A DNA stretch of 64,000 nt from CAZUGO01 sp964619935 (lineage in GTDB: Bacteria > Planctomycetota > Phycisphaerae > UBA1845 > CAIVHJ01): contig CAZUGO010000047.1 in NCBI GenBank assembly GCA_964619935.1, positions 33,858 through 97,857 of the forward strand, in the 5' to 3' direction. Each line of letters begins with the position of its first letter. The stretch's first letter is position 1. The notes beneath the pieces are model-generated. The model was not told the DNA's origin. It worked only from the letters and a program-made list of their open reading frames with translations, and did not search any database. Shown here piece by piece: positions 35,590 to 44,436 of this stretch. Both the position numbers and the translations under genes were made by a program.

Positions 35590-36525
35590 CTAGAGGTCTT
35601 TGAAGGTTTTGATCATGTTGATGACCGCCGGTCCGACCAGGACGACGAAGATGGCCGGAAAAATGAAAAACATCAACGGCAGCATCAGCTTAACGGTCGT
35701 CTTCTGGGCCCGCTCCTCGGCTGCCTGCCGGCGCTTGACGCGGAGGGCGTCGGCCTGGTTGCGCAAGGCCTTGGCCACGCTGGTGCCGAACTTCTCGGCC
35801 TGGGTGACGACCGCGACCAGCGAGCGCATTTCGGGCACGCCTGTTCGCAGGGCCATGTTGCTGAGCGCCTCGCCGCGCGGGATGCCCATCTGGCTCTCGT
35901 AGTTGACGATTTGGAATTCCTCGGCCAGTTCGGGGTGCACGTGGTTCATCTCATCGCCGACCCGCTGGATGGCCGCATCCAGGGCCAGTCCGGATTCCAC
36001 CGAAATCACCAGCAGATCCATGGAGTCGGCCAGGCCCTCGCGAATCTTCTGACCGCGCTGGCGGGTCGCGATGAACAGCCACATGTTCGGCAACATGAAG
36101 CCGAAGCCGCCCATTCCGGCCATCCAGCCCACAACATCCAGCAGGGGTTTGCCGGCGCTGGCCTGCATGATCAGCGACACCGCGGAAAAGCCGATGGCAC
36201 AGACCGTCTTGCTCGACAGGAACAAAGTCGGCGCATTCTCGCGACGCAGCCCGGCATTGGACAGTTTGACACGCAGCATGGAGAACTGCATGGCATCCTT
36301 GGGCATGACCGGTCTCATGGCCAGCGGGGCGACACGCTCGAGCATCTTCTGGGCGGTCGAATCGCGGACCTCTTTCGGGCCCCGTTGGGTCTTGTCCTCG
36401 GCGCGGCGGCCTGCCATGCGCCGTCGCAATGTATCCCGGTCGACGTCCCGCTGGGGCCACAACGCGTACGCGATCAACGCGGCGCTGAACAGCACCAGCC
36501 CACCGATAATGACCATCTGGTCCAT
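35590..36525 (-). CDS. tadC: Tad pilus inner-membrane platform protein TadC
   Basis: A 311-residue T2SS-F domain protein. It has an N-terminal helix, a pair of helices near 110-150, the F domain (MDLLVISVESGLALDAAIQR through MALRTGVPEMRSLVAVVTQAE) and a C-terminal pair of helices. With TadB it forms the platform rotated by the TadA ATPase. It starts 15 bp after tadB. Confidence 0.93.
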   Translation of the reverse strand: MDQMVIIGGLVLFSAALIAYALWPQRDVDRDTLRRRMAGRRAEDKTQRGPKEVRDSTAQKMLERVAPLAMRPVMPKDAMQFSMLRVKLSNAGLRRENAPTLFLSSKTVCAIGFSAVSLIMQASAGKPLLDVVGWMAGMGGFGFMLPNMWLFIATRQRGQKIREGLADSMDLLVISVESGLALDAAIQRVGDEMNHVHPELAEEFQIVNYESQMGIPRGEALSNMALRTGVPEMRSLVAVVTQAEKFGTSVAKALRNQADALRVKRRQAAEERAQKTTVKLMLPLMFFIFPAIFVVLVGPAVINMIKTFKDL

Positions 36526-36540
36526 GAGTCCCGTCCTCTA

Positions 36541-37545
36541 TCAGACCTTGATGTTGACGATCTTCTTGATCATGGCCATGCCCATCAACTGCATCATGCC
36601 GGCGACGCACAGACACATCCGGCCCTGAGGCGTGACGATCAGGGTCATGGCGTATTCGCGGTTCATGGCCATCGACGCGAAGAACACCAGGATCGGCAGG
36701 GCCAGCAACACCCAGCCCGACATCCGGCCTTCCGCGGTCAATCCGCGGACCTGGCCCAGCAGTTCAATGCGCCCTCGGATGACGCTGCTGATCTTGTCCA
36801 GAATCTCGGCAAGGTCGCCGCCGGTCTGGCGCTGGATCAACACCGCGGTTACAAAAAAGCGGATGTCCATCTGGTCGCATCGCTTCGCAAAGTTCAACAG
36901 GGCGTCTTCCATCTTCAATCCCAGGTTCTGTTCGTGGAAGACGCGCTCGAACTCGGTGCCGCAGGGATCGGGAAGCTGCTGCGAGACCAACTGGATGGCC
37001 CCGGCCAGCGAGTGTCCGGCACGCAGCGACTGGCTCATCATTTCGAACACGTCGGGCAACTGATTGATCAGCTTTTTCATGCGGTGGTTGCGCTTCCAGC
37101 GGAGCCAGAGCACCGGCAGGAACAAGATCAGGCCCGCGACCAGACCTCCGACGGTCAGGCTCACGCCCGCGACCGCGGCGGCCGCCAGGGACCCGGCCGA
37201 CAAGCCCGCCAGCGTCACCAGCAGCCGGGTGGCTGAGGCGTCGATGTTGGCCTGATCCAGCATGCCCTGGACCTTGGGCACAATCGACAGGCCGGAGATC
37301 ACGTTCAGCAGCGGATTGTCTTCGTGGTGATCCTGCCGGCGGAGCAGCGACTCGCGGATGCGACGCTCCCGATCGGCGGCCTGGCTGCCGGTGGAGCGCT
37401 CCTGCAGGCGACTCATGATCTTGGCCTTGTCGCTTTGCCGCGCATCGGTGATCGCCTGGTAGATGCCATAGACCAGCAGCGTGGCCCCGGCGATCGGGAA
37501 CAGGAAGAATGTAAACTCGCTGACTGCCGCAATGATCATGTGCAT
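36541..37545 (-). CDS. tadB: Tad pilus inner-membrane platform protein TadB
   Basis: A 334-residue paralogue of TadC. The T2SS-F domain includes LINQLPDVFEMMSQSLRAGH, AIQLVSQQLPDPCGTEF and RCDQMDIRFFVTAVLIQRQT. Helices flank it at the N-terminus (two before residue 140) and at the C-terminus. It is the second half of the Tad platform, immediately upstream of tadC. Confidence 0.93.
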   Translation of the reverse strand: MHMIIAAVSEFTFFLFPIAGATLLVYGIYQAITDARQSDKAKIMSRLQERSTGSQAADRERRIRESLLRRQDHHEDNPLLNVISGLSIVPKVQGMLDQANIDASATRLLVTLAGLSAGSLAAAAVAGVSLTVGGLVAGLILFLPVLWLRWKRNHRMKKLINQLPDVFEMMSQSLRAGHSLAGAIQLVSQQLPDPCGTEFERVFHEQNLGLKMEDALLNFAKRCDQMDIRFFVTAVLIQRQTGGDLAEILDKISSVIRGRIELLGQVRGLTAEGRMSGWVLLALPILVFFASMAMNREYAMTLIVTPQGRMCLCVAGMMQLMGMAMIKKIVNIKV

Positions 37546-37584
37546 GGTGTCGCTCCGTGCTCCGGCGCCAGACGCCCCGGCCTC

Positions 37585-39030
37585 CTAGCTGTTCCTCACC
37601 GGAAAGACCTGCCGCTCGAACACGCTGGGATCCACCGGGCAGCCGGAGGCCTTCAAGCGTTCGAGGAAGCCCGGGCGGATGCCGGTGGCGATGAAATTGC
37701 CGTAGGCCCGGCCCTGCTCGTCCAGTCCCACTTGCTCAAACTTGAAGATGTCCTGCATGGTGATGATCTCACCCTCCATGCCCTGCACTTCGGTAACCGT
37801 GGTGATCTTTCGGGGTCCGCCCGACAGCCGCTGGGCCTGCACGATCAGGTGCACCGCCCCAGCGAACTGCTGCCGGATGGCCCGCACCGGCAGTTCGAAG
37901 CCGGCCATCATCACCATGGTTTCGGTCCGCTGCACAGCGTCGCGGGTGCTGTTGGCGTGGATGGTGGTCAACGATCCGTCGTGGCCGGTGTTCATGGCCT
38001 GGAGCATGTCCAGCGTCTCCGGCCCGCGACACTCGCCCACCACGATCCGATCCGGCCGCATGCGCAGGCTGTTGATCAGCAGGTCCCGTATGGTGATCCG
38101 GCCCTTGCCCTCGATGTTGGCCGGTCGGGTCTCCAGGCGTACGACGTGCGGCTGGCGCAGTTGAAGTTCCGCGGCGTCCTCGATGGTCACGATGCGGTCG
38201 GTATCCGGGATGAAGCTGGACAGGTTGTTCAGCAGCGTGGTCTTTCCCGAGCCGGTTCCGCCAACGATCAGGATGTTCAGGTGGGCCTCGACGCACCAGC
38301 GCAGGAACTGGACCATCTGCGGCACCACCGAGCCGAAGCGGGTATAGTCCTCCCAGGTAATCGGATCCGCCCCGAAACGTCGAATGGACATCGACGGCCC
38401 GTCGATCGCCAGTGGCGGGATCACCGCGTTCACCCGGCTGCCGTCGGGAAGGCGGGCGTCGACCATCGGGGTGGTCTCGTCACAGCGCCGCCCGATGCGG
38501 CTGACGATCTTGTCGATGACGTGCATCAGGTGCGCGTTGTCGCGGAACTTGATGGCCGTCTTCTCCAGTTTGCCGCGGCGTTCCACGTAGCAGGTCTTGG
38601 GCCCGTTGATCAGAATGTCGCTGATCGACGGGTCGGTCAGCAGGGCCTCCAACGGCCCCAACCCAAAGGTCTCGTCCAGGACCTCCTCGATGAGCCGCTG
38701 CTTCTCGTTGAAATTGAGCAGCGTGCTCTCCTGCTCCACCAGCAGGTTGACCACGTCACGCACCTGATCACGAAGGTCGGTTTCGTTTCCGCTGATCCGG
38801 GTGATGTCGAGTTGCTCGACCAGCTTGCGGTGCAAGCGGGTCTTCAGTTCGTAGTATTGCTCCTGCTTGCAGGAGTCGGCAGCGGACGCCTGGGCAGGCT
38901 CCTTCCGCGGCTTGTTGAATTCCTTGCCCGCGGGGGCCAAGGCCGCTCCGGCCGCGGCGCCACTCTCGGCACCGGCGGTCACCGGACGCTGCGGCGGCCC
39001 TCCGGATTTGCCCTTGGAATTACCAAACAC
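37585..39030 (-). CDS. tadA: Tad pilus ATPase TadA/CpaF
   Basis: A 481-residue secretion ATPase of the GspE/CpaF group that powers pilus assembly. It has an N-terminal linker rich in Ala/Gly, the CpaF N-domain (INGPKTCYVERRGKLEKT), Walker A (VGGTGSGKTTLLNN), an Asp box (RIVTIEDAAELQL), Walker B-like RIVVGECRGPETLDML and the His box TGHDGSLTTIHANS. The start is a GTG seven bases after GGAGGATAAACG. It is the third gene in the tadZ-A-B-C run. Confidence 0.95.
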   Translation of the reverse strand: MFGNSKGKSGGPPQRPVTAGAESGAAAGAALAPAGKEFNKPRKEPAQASAADSCKQEQYYELKTRLHRKLVEQLDITRISGNETDLRDQVRDVVNLLVEQESTLLNFNEKQRLIEEVLDETFGLGPLEALLTDPSISDILINGPKTCYVERRGKLEKTAIKFRDNAHLMHVIDKIVSRIGRRCDETTPMVDARLPDGSRVNAVIPPLAIDGPSMSIRRFGADPITWEDYTRFGSVVPQMVQFLRWCVEAHLNILIVGGTGSGKTTLLNNLSSFIPDTDRIVTIEDAAELQLRQPHVVRLETRPANIEGKGRITIRDLLINSLRMRPDRIVVGECRGPETLDMLQAMNTGHDGSLTTIHANSTRDAVQRTETMVMMAGFELPVRAIRQQFAGAVHLIVQAQRLSGGPRKITTVTEVQGMEGEIITMQDIFKFEQVGLDEQGRAYGNFIATGIRPGFLERLKASGCPVDPSVFERQVFPVRNS

Positions 39031-39090
39031 CGTTTATCCTCCGGCAGCGACCTGCCACGTCAACCGGCTTGGGGGCCGGAGCACTCCTGG

Positions 39091-40284
39091 TCACCCCTTT
39101 GGGAACATCTTGCTGAACAACCCGCCGCGGCCCTTGACGGGATCGCCCGCCGGCCGCGCCTCCGGGCCGTGGATCAAAGTGGCCAGCTCACGAATGGCGA
39201 CCCGGATCCGCGACTTGCCGTACTCCTTCGACAACGGCACGCCCATGTTGATGGCGCCGCTGATGTGCGACCAGTCGTCTGGAAGCGAGAAGTAGATCTT
39301 GTGATCGAGGGTTTCTTCGACATACTGGGCACTGATGATCCCGGAATCCTTGCCGACCCGGTTGCACACCAGTTTGACGCGATCCATGTTGAAGCCGATG
39401 GCCCGCATTTCCTCGACGATGCGATGCACGTTGCGCACGCTGGTGACCAGCAACTGGATCAACAAGATGTTGACGTCGGCGATGTCCAGGATCGACTTGG
39501 TACCGATATCGAAGCGATTCGGCCCGTCGATAACCACGTAGTCGTACATGCCTTGCAGCGTATTCAAGATGCCCGAGCAGTGGGCCGCGGTGATCATGTC
39601 GGCCTGGGCGAATTGGTTCGGCCGGGCCAAGATGTGCACGCCGGACTCGTGATGGGTCAAGGCCCGCTCCACCACCGACTGATCCAATTGCTCGGCGGAG
39701 TCGGCCAGGTCGGCGATGGTGAAGCTCGGTTGGACGTCCAACATGGTCGCAACCTGCCCGAAGCGGTAGTCCAGATCGACCAGGGCCACGCGATCGGCAC
39801 CCGCCAGGCCGGCCAATTCCACGCCGAGGTTGCAAGCCAGGCTGGAGGCCCCCACGCCGCCGGCACTGCCCATGACGGTGATGATCTTGCCGTCGGACCG
39901 GCCGGCCTCCTTGCGCGAGGCCACCTTCTCAAAGGCAATGCTCAGAATCTCGAAGTCGATGGGCTTGGTCAGAAACTCGACAATGCCGGAGCGCATGGCC
40001 GACAGGATCAACTGCCCGTCGGTTGACTCCGACACCGCGAAGACGTTGAGGTCCGGCCGTTCCATGGCCAGGGCCCCCGCCACCGGCAGGATGTCCTGCG
40101 GCATCGGGTCGAGGTCAATGAGCACAATGTCCGCGGGAAACCGCTCGCAGGCCTGGGCCAACAGGATGGTATCGTCGATCTCCGCGACGATTTTGACTCC
40201 CGAGACACCCACAATGTGCCGGCGCAACTGGGTTGCGTACTGCTCATCGGACGTATAAATGATCACACGGACAGCGGCAGACAT
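39091..40284 (-). CDS. tadZ: Tad pilus localisation protein TadZ/CpaE
   Basis: A 397-residue MinD/ParA-like ATPase with an N-terminal receiver-like domain (VRVIIYTSDEQYATQLRRHI, DIVLIDLDPMP). It localises the Tad machine to a cell pole or site. The deviant Walker A reads GSAGGVGASSLACNLG, where the usual Lys pairs of MinD-type loops are absent, so nucleotide binding may be weak. VALVDLDYRFGQVATML and YVVIDGPNRFDIGTK are the switch regions. The start is ATG at MSAAVRVII rather than the TTG two codons upstream. Confidence 0.9.
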   Translation of the reverse strand: MSAAVRVIIYTSDEQYATQLRRHIVGVSGVKIVAEIDDTILLAQACERFPADIVLIDLDPMPQDILPVAGALAMERPDLNVFAVSESTDGQLILSAMRSGIVEFLTKPIDFEILSIAFEKVASRKEAGRSDGKIITVMGSAGGVGASSLACNLGVELAGLAGADRVALVDLDYRFGQVATMLDVQPSFTIADLADSAEQLDQSVVERALTHHESGVHILARPNQFAQADMITAAHCSGILNTLQGMYDYVVIDGPNRFDIGTKSILDIADVNILLIQLLVTSVRNVHRIVEEMRAIGFNMDRVKLVCNRVGKDSGIISAQYVEETLDHKIYFSLPDDWSHISGAINMGVPLSKEYGKSRIRVAIRELATLIHGPEARPAGDPVKGRGGLFSKMFPKG

Positions 40285-40609
40285 CGGCAAGAACTCTCCG
40301 CCTAACGGATCGACATAATCCGCGGCTGACGAAAGTTAGTGATCACGACCCGTTGAAGGCGGCGCAAGGACCGAGAACCTCATGTCACCCGGCGCCCGTT
40401 CACGGCGGCGCAGGTGCCCTCTCCTCGAACAACCATACAATACGCAAGACCCGCCGAAACCGGATCGCAGCCGATAACCTGAACCCTGCCGCATTGCCGG
40501 ACAGTCCCTCGCCAACGCACGAAGGCAGCACGCCACTCCAGGGCATGGGGTGCTGCCTCGTCGGTCCTGGCGGGGGTTGCCGCCGCCGCTCACCGTTGGC
40601 GACCTGGCG
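40285..40609. other. Intergenic gap inside Tad locus
   Basis: About 325 bp between the VWA TadG gene and tadZ, the largest gap of the locus. I see no gene, no T-tailed hairpin and no convincing promoter, though a suboperon start for tadZ-A-B-C would be expected here. Confidence 0.3.
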
Positions 40610-42670
40610 CTATTCAATCAACTGCACCGGTCGATTGCCTCCGATTTTCTGAAAGATGCCTTCCAGTTCGCTCTGGATCTCCGACCAGGACCCATTGGCC
40701 CAATAGCCACTGTTGGTGTGCCCGTGAGCGGCGATCGCGTCCATCAGGTCCATGTCCGCCGCGGAGCCGACCCCGACGCCGTAGATCCGGGCGCGGGCCA
40801 GTTCCCAGGCCTGCTGGGCCGCGGCCTCGGCGTATGCGTAACCGGTGGACGGACCGTAGGTGTACGACGGCGCTGGCCCGGTGTTGGCCATCCCGTCGGT
40901 CAAGACCACGACCACCTTCTGGGCACCCGGCCGCGGGCGGCACTGGCCGAAGTCCGGAGCCGACTGGTAGGCGCCCGGCGCCGACAACGTCGGGCCGGCG
41001 GACAGACAATCTCTGGCGAAGTCGATGCCCTCACCGATGTTGGTGGCGGGCGTGTAGTGGGCGGCCTGGCGGTGGCGGTAGATGTCCTTCACCGCCGCCG
41101 TGTTGTCCTCGAGGGTCACCGGATCGGAGCACCCTGAATCGCTGGAATCGCAGGGGATCGGGTAATCCAGGACCGCGTACGTTCCATACGTCACCAGCCC
41201 GATGTGATCGCCGCTGTCCAGGGACGCCAGGTCATTCATCAACACATCCAAGGCATTCTTGGTCAAGCTCAGCGGATTGGCGGTGGCGTAATGGGCCACG
41301 TCGGTTTCGCTGTTCAGCTCCTTCTCTTCGAGCAGAAAATTGGCAAAGGTCTTGGCCCCGAACCGGTACTTGACGGCCGGCAGTTCATCCACCGCCCAGT
41401 TGGACCCGTTGGCGTCGCGCATGTATTGCACGTACTCCAACCAGTTGCCCGAGGGATACGGGTACGGTTCCCGCTCGAGGAGTTCGGACGGCGCAATGCC
41501 CCACCCGCCACTGCCGGGCGTCCAGCCGTGCGACTCCCACAGCCCACCGGGCGTGCCGCTATTCCAGTACATCAGGCCCAAGGCCACCGCCACCCGCAGG
41601 TCATAACGATCACGATCACTGTACTCGCTGGCGAAGCTCTGGGCATCGGCATCGCCCAGGCGGATGCTGTCGTCGGTGCCAGGATCACCCGTGTCCGCCA
41701 TGATGCACTGCACCTCGTAGTTGCTGTAACCCAGGTTCAACAGGTAGTCGCGCAGCTTGGTGTGATCTGCACTGCCTAACTCGGCGGAATTCCAGGCCTT
41801 CTTGCGGCGCAACAGAATCAAGCCGTCGTCGGTCGCCGGATCATAGCCGCTGTTGATGGTGGTCTTGCCGAAGACCTCCACCGATCCGCTGCCGGTGGCG
41901 CCCAACTCGTTGAAGAACCCGTAGCTGCCCCGGAACAGGGAAGCGGGTGCGTCGGCCACGGTCATCCCCGGATTGGCCTCCAGCCAGGCTTCAAGCAACG
42001 CCCCGTTGGCGCTGTTGCTGGGCAGGGTCTTCCAGACTTCAAAGAGGTTGACGCCGTCGGGGTCGTTGTTCGCGTAGCTCTTCAGTTCGCTGTCGTCGTT
42101 ATAGGAACCGGACATGTCGGCCACGATGATGATGTCGCGCGGCACCAGAATCGCCACGGCCGACGCCGCGATGTCCACCTGGTTCAACCCGAAGATCCCG
42201 GCGAAGGCCATGGACAGCGGCCCGTTCGATGAGCCCTCCGTCCGCCGGGCGGTCACCCGCACGCCATTGATATTGTTGGTCGTCCCGGCGGGCGCGGCTT
42301 CAAAGGTGAAGCGCTGCTCGGTGTCATTCCAGGTCGACCACCCGAACTCAATGTCCTGGTCGTCCAGGTTGAACTCCTGGTGGAACACCTGGTTCTTCTC
42401 GCCGTACTGCACCGCCGCGTCACGGGCCAGGTCCAGCACGGTGACCCCTTGAGCCTCGGCCTCAGTGAAATTGCCGAGTTGCGACGAGGCGGCCAACGCC
42501 GCCGAATCCGCGATGGCCTGAAGATCGGCTTTCGCCGAATACATCAGCCCGACGTCGACCGCCATGGCCGCGAAACCGACCATCGTGGCCAGGGCGATGG
42601 CCACCTGGACCACGACCGCTCCGCGCCGACCCCGTCCGCTCTGCCGCGCTTGGCTTGAGAACATTGACAT
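40610..42670 (-). CDS. tadG: TadG-type pilus protein with von Willebrand A domain
   Basis: A 686-residue protein with an N-terminal TadE/TadG segment (GAVVVQVAIALATMVGFAAM then AVDVGLMYSAKADLQAIADS), which is the pseudopilin-like membrane anchor. A VWA domain follows, with a MIDAS motif (VADMSGSYND), a late TDGMANTGP and GVGVGSAADMDLMDAIA. It is split by a large insertion (about residues 200-430) with no known motif. TadG anchors the machine in the periplasm and its VWA may bind ligand or wall. The start at MSMFSSQ was preferred over 26 upstream codons. Confidence 0.85.
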   Translation of the reverse strand: MSMFSSQARQSGRGRRGAVVVQVAIALATMVGFAAMAVDVGLMYSAKADLQAIADSAALAASSQLGNFTEAEAQGVTVLDLARDAAVQYGEKNQVFHQEFNLDDQDIEFGWSTWNDTEQRFTFEAAPAGTTNNINGVRVTARRTEGSSNGPLSMAFAGIFGLNQVDIAASAVAILVPRDIIIVADMSGSYNDDSELKSYANNDPDGVNLFEVWKTLPSNSANGALLEAWLEANPGMTVADAPASLFRGSYGFFNELGATGSGSVEVFGKTTINSGYDPATDDGLILLRRKKAWNSAELGSADHTKLRDYLLNLGYSNYEVQCIMADTGDPGTDDSIRLGDADAQSFASEYSDRDRYDLRVAVALGLMYWNSGTPGGLWESHGWTPGSGGWGIAPSELLEREPYPYPSGNWLEYVQYMRDANGSNWAVDELPAVKYRFGAKTFANFLLEEKELNSETDVAHYATANPLSLTKNALDVLMNDLASLDSGDHIGLVTYGTYAVLDYPIPCDSSDSGCSDPVTLEDNTAAVKDIYRHRQAAHYTPATNIGEGIDFARDCLSAGPTLSAPGAYQSAPDFGQCRPRPGAQKVVVVLTDGMANTGPAPSYTYGPSTGYAYAEAAAQQAWELARARIYGVGVGSAADMDLMDAIAAHGHTNSGYWANGSWSEIQSELEGIFQKIGGNRPVQLIE

Positions 42671-42915
42671 GTGTTTACCCCACTTACCCGGTGACCGGCT
42701 TGATCCCATCCGCGATAGCATACGATATCGAGGCTTACCCAAATTCACGGGGGTCCGATAGCCGCGGGCGCTACGGCGTGGCGGGGGCCGTCAGCGGTGT
42801 CTCGATGGGAGTGTTCGGGACAAGTGTCGGTTGGAGCGCGCACATCCGGCGGCCGTGGCTTGCAGACGAATGCAACCCGCGGCCGCCGGCGACGTCAAGA
42901 GGTTCTGTCGGACTG

Positions 42916-44139
42916 CTAGCGGACCAACCGCATGGTGAAGACCATTCCGCCGGAGCTTTGGGCACCTGGCCGGCTGACCACGCCGGGGCCACTGTACGGC
43001 AACGGCTGAATCACGACTCGCTTGTCGCCGGGATTGCCGGTCAGGTTCACCTCCATCAGCCGTCCGAAACGGATGTCGACAATGCGAAACTCTGCGTTCG
43101 ACCCATTCTCGGACACTTGATCGTGCAGGAAGAACCCGACCACGTCACCGATGCGCGCTTCAATGTACGGGGCGAGTCCGGCAGAGAGTCCCGGGTTGCC
43201 ACCGATCTGGTAGGTCTGGGCATTGCCGTTGTCGTCGGAGAAGATCACCTGGTCGGTGCCGATCTCATCGATGAAATTCTTTTCTTCCACCCCGTTCTCT
43301 ATCTGGTCTCCCAATTGGGAAGTGCCTTGACTATTCAGACCGATGTTCAACGTGCCGAAATTGCCACCGCCCGAACCACCGCCTCCACCACCATTGCCGT
43401 TCCCGCCGTTTCCATTGCCGTTCCCACCGTTGCCACCGTTGCCGTTGCTGTTGATGTCGGCATCTGGGTAGATCCAGATTTCCGGGACCCCGTCGCCCAC
43501 ATTCGACGGCGACTGCTGGATCGTGTCCCAGCTCCAGGAGTCGTCACCGTTAACCAGTTCGTCCTGGTACTTGCCGATGTCGACGGTAAACGGCAACAGC
43601 GGACTCGGCCCGGACGACGGCGGATGGTACCCCGAAAAAGCGTCGGACACCGCCGCGGTCGCGGTGGCCTCCAGCGAGATGGAACCCACACCCAACATCG
43701 ATGCAAATATCGTGGGTAGCTTGCCGTTTTCGGACGCATCCCGCCGCACGGTGACCTGGACGACGTTGTACGGGAAAGCCGCGGCATCGATGAACCCATC
43801 CGAATCCGAGAGGTCGGCTAACCGCCCGATGGCAATGTCCTGAAGGTCCACATCGAGGGCCAGTCCGCCGGCTTGATTGACGTCTGCAAAGGCGGCCACG
43901 CGGGCCTGGATGGTGTCGGTCGGATCGTAGCTCTCCAGAAACATGGATTCCGACATCAATTCGGACACGCCGGCCAATGCCGCGGCATCGGCAGCCCGCT
44001 GCAACTCGGCCTTGACCGCATAGGCCTGGCCGACATCAATGGCCAGCGCGGCACAACCGATCAGCAAGCTCAACGAGACCGCGGTAAACACGACCACCGT
44101 CCCGCGGCGTTTCGCCGCTCCAGCGCCAGCCTGGATCAT
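42916..44139 (-). CDS. TadG-like pilus protein with Gly/Asn-rich linker
   Basis: A 407-residue protein. The N-terminal TadG-like anchor is RRGTVVVFTAVSLSLLIGCA followed by ALAIDVGQAYAVKAELQRAA. The middle contains a low-complexity Gly-Asn run (NGNGGNGGNGNGNGG near residue 230) that looks like a flexible linker. The C-terminal half has no recognised domain. GGAGG eight bases before the ATG sets the start. A 91-codon upstream extension overlaps the hairpin region and is rejected. Confidence 0.8.
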   Translation of the reverse strand: MIQAGAGAAKRRGTVVVFTAVSLSLLIGCAALAIDVGQAYAVKAELQRAADAAALAGVSELMSESMFLESYDPTDTIQARVAAFADVNQAGGLALDVDLQDIAIGRLADLSDSDGFIDAAAFPYNVVQVTVRRDASENGKLPTIFASMLGVGSISLEATATAAVSDAFSGYHPPSSGPSPLLPFTVDIGKYQDELVNGDDSWSWDTIQQSPSNVGDGVPEIWIYPDADINSNGNGGNGGNGNGNGGNGNGGGGGGSGGGNFGTLNIGLNSQGTSQLGDQIENGVEEKNFIDEIGTDQVIFSDDNGNAQTYQIGGNPGLSAGLAPYIEARIGDVVGFFLHDQVSENGSNAEFRIVDIRFGRLMEVNLTGNPGDKRVVIQPLPYSGPGVVSRPGAQSSGGMVFTMRLVR

Positions 44140-44358
44140 TGGGACACCCTCCAACAAGTTGTTACGAATCCGCAAGCCTGCAATAGGCTTAAGGCGGGTT
44201 CGTCGTGCAAGAATAGAATTCGGAAGCGGGCCACGCCACTGCGGAACCCGCTGCTGGGCGCTATCGGACCTGCGGGGACCGCCATTCCGGCCGGGGCACG
44301 ACGGATCGTGCCTCGGGCGCCCTGGTTCCCTCCGTTCCGCTGAGGACCGGATGTCGAA

Positions 44359-44402
44359 ACAGCCGGACAGGATGGACCGCGTGGTCCGTCCGCTCCGGCT
44401 GT
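44359..44402 (-). promoter_or_regulatory. Very strong intercistronic hairpin between cpaC and tadG-type gene
   Basis: Two 20-bp arms (44359-44378 and 44383-44402) pair at 17 of 20 positions around a 4-base loop, with the mismatched positions partly wobble-compatible. On the minus-strand RNA it ends UUUC rather than a long U run, so it is more like an mRNA-stabilising or attenuating element than a complete terminator. It follows the secretin gene stop by 34 bp. Confidence 0.7.
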
Positions 44403-44436
44403 CCGGCAACATTGGTGCTGGTGGTCGACGACTAGA

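Noticed and set aside
37324..40026. Antisense reading frame of 900 codons opposite tadA and tadB
   Set aside because: It covers well-supported Tad genes and gives His/Gln/Asp-rich sequence typical of shadow frames.
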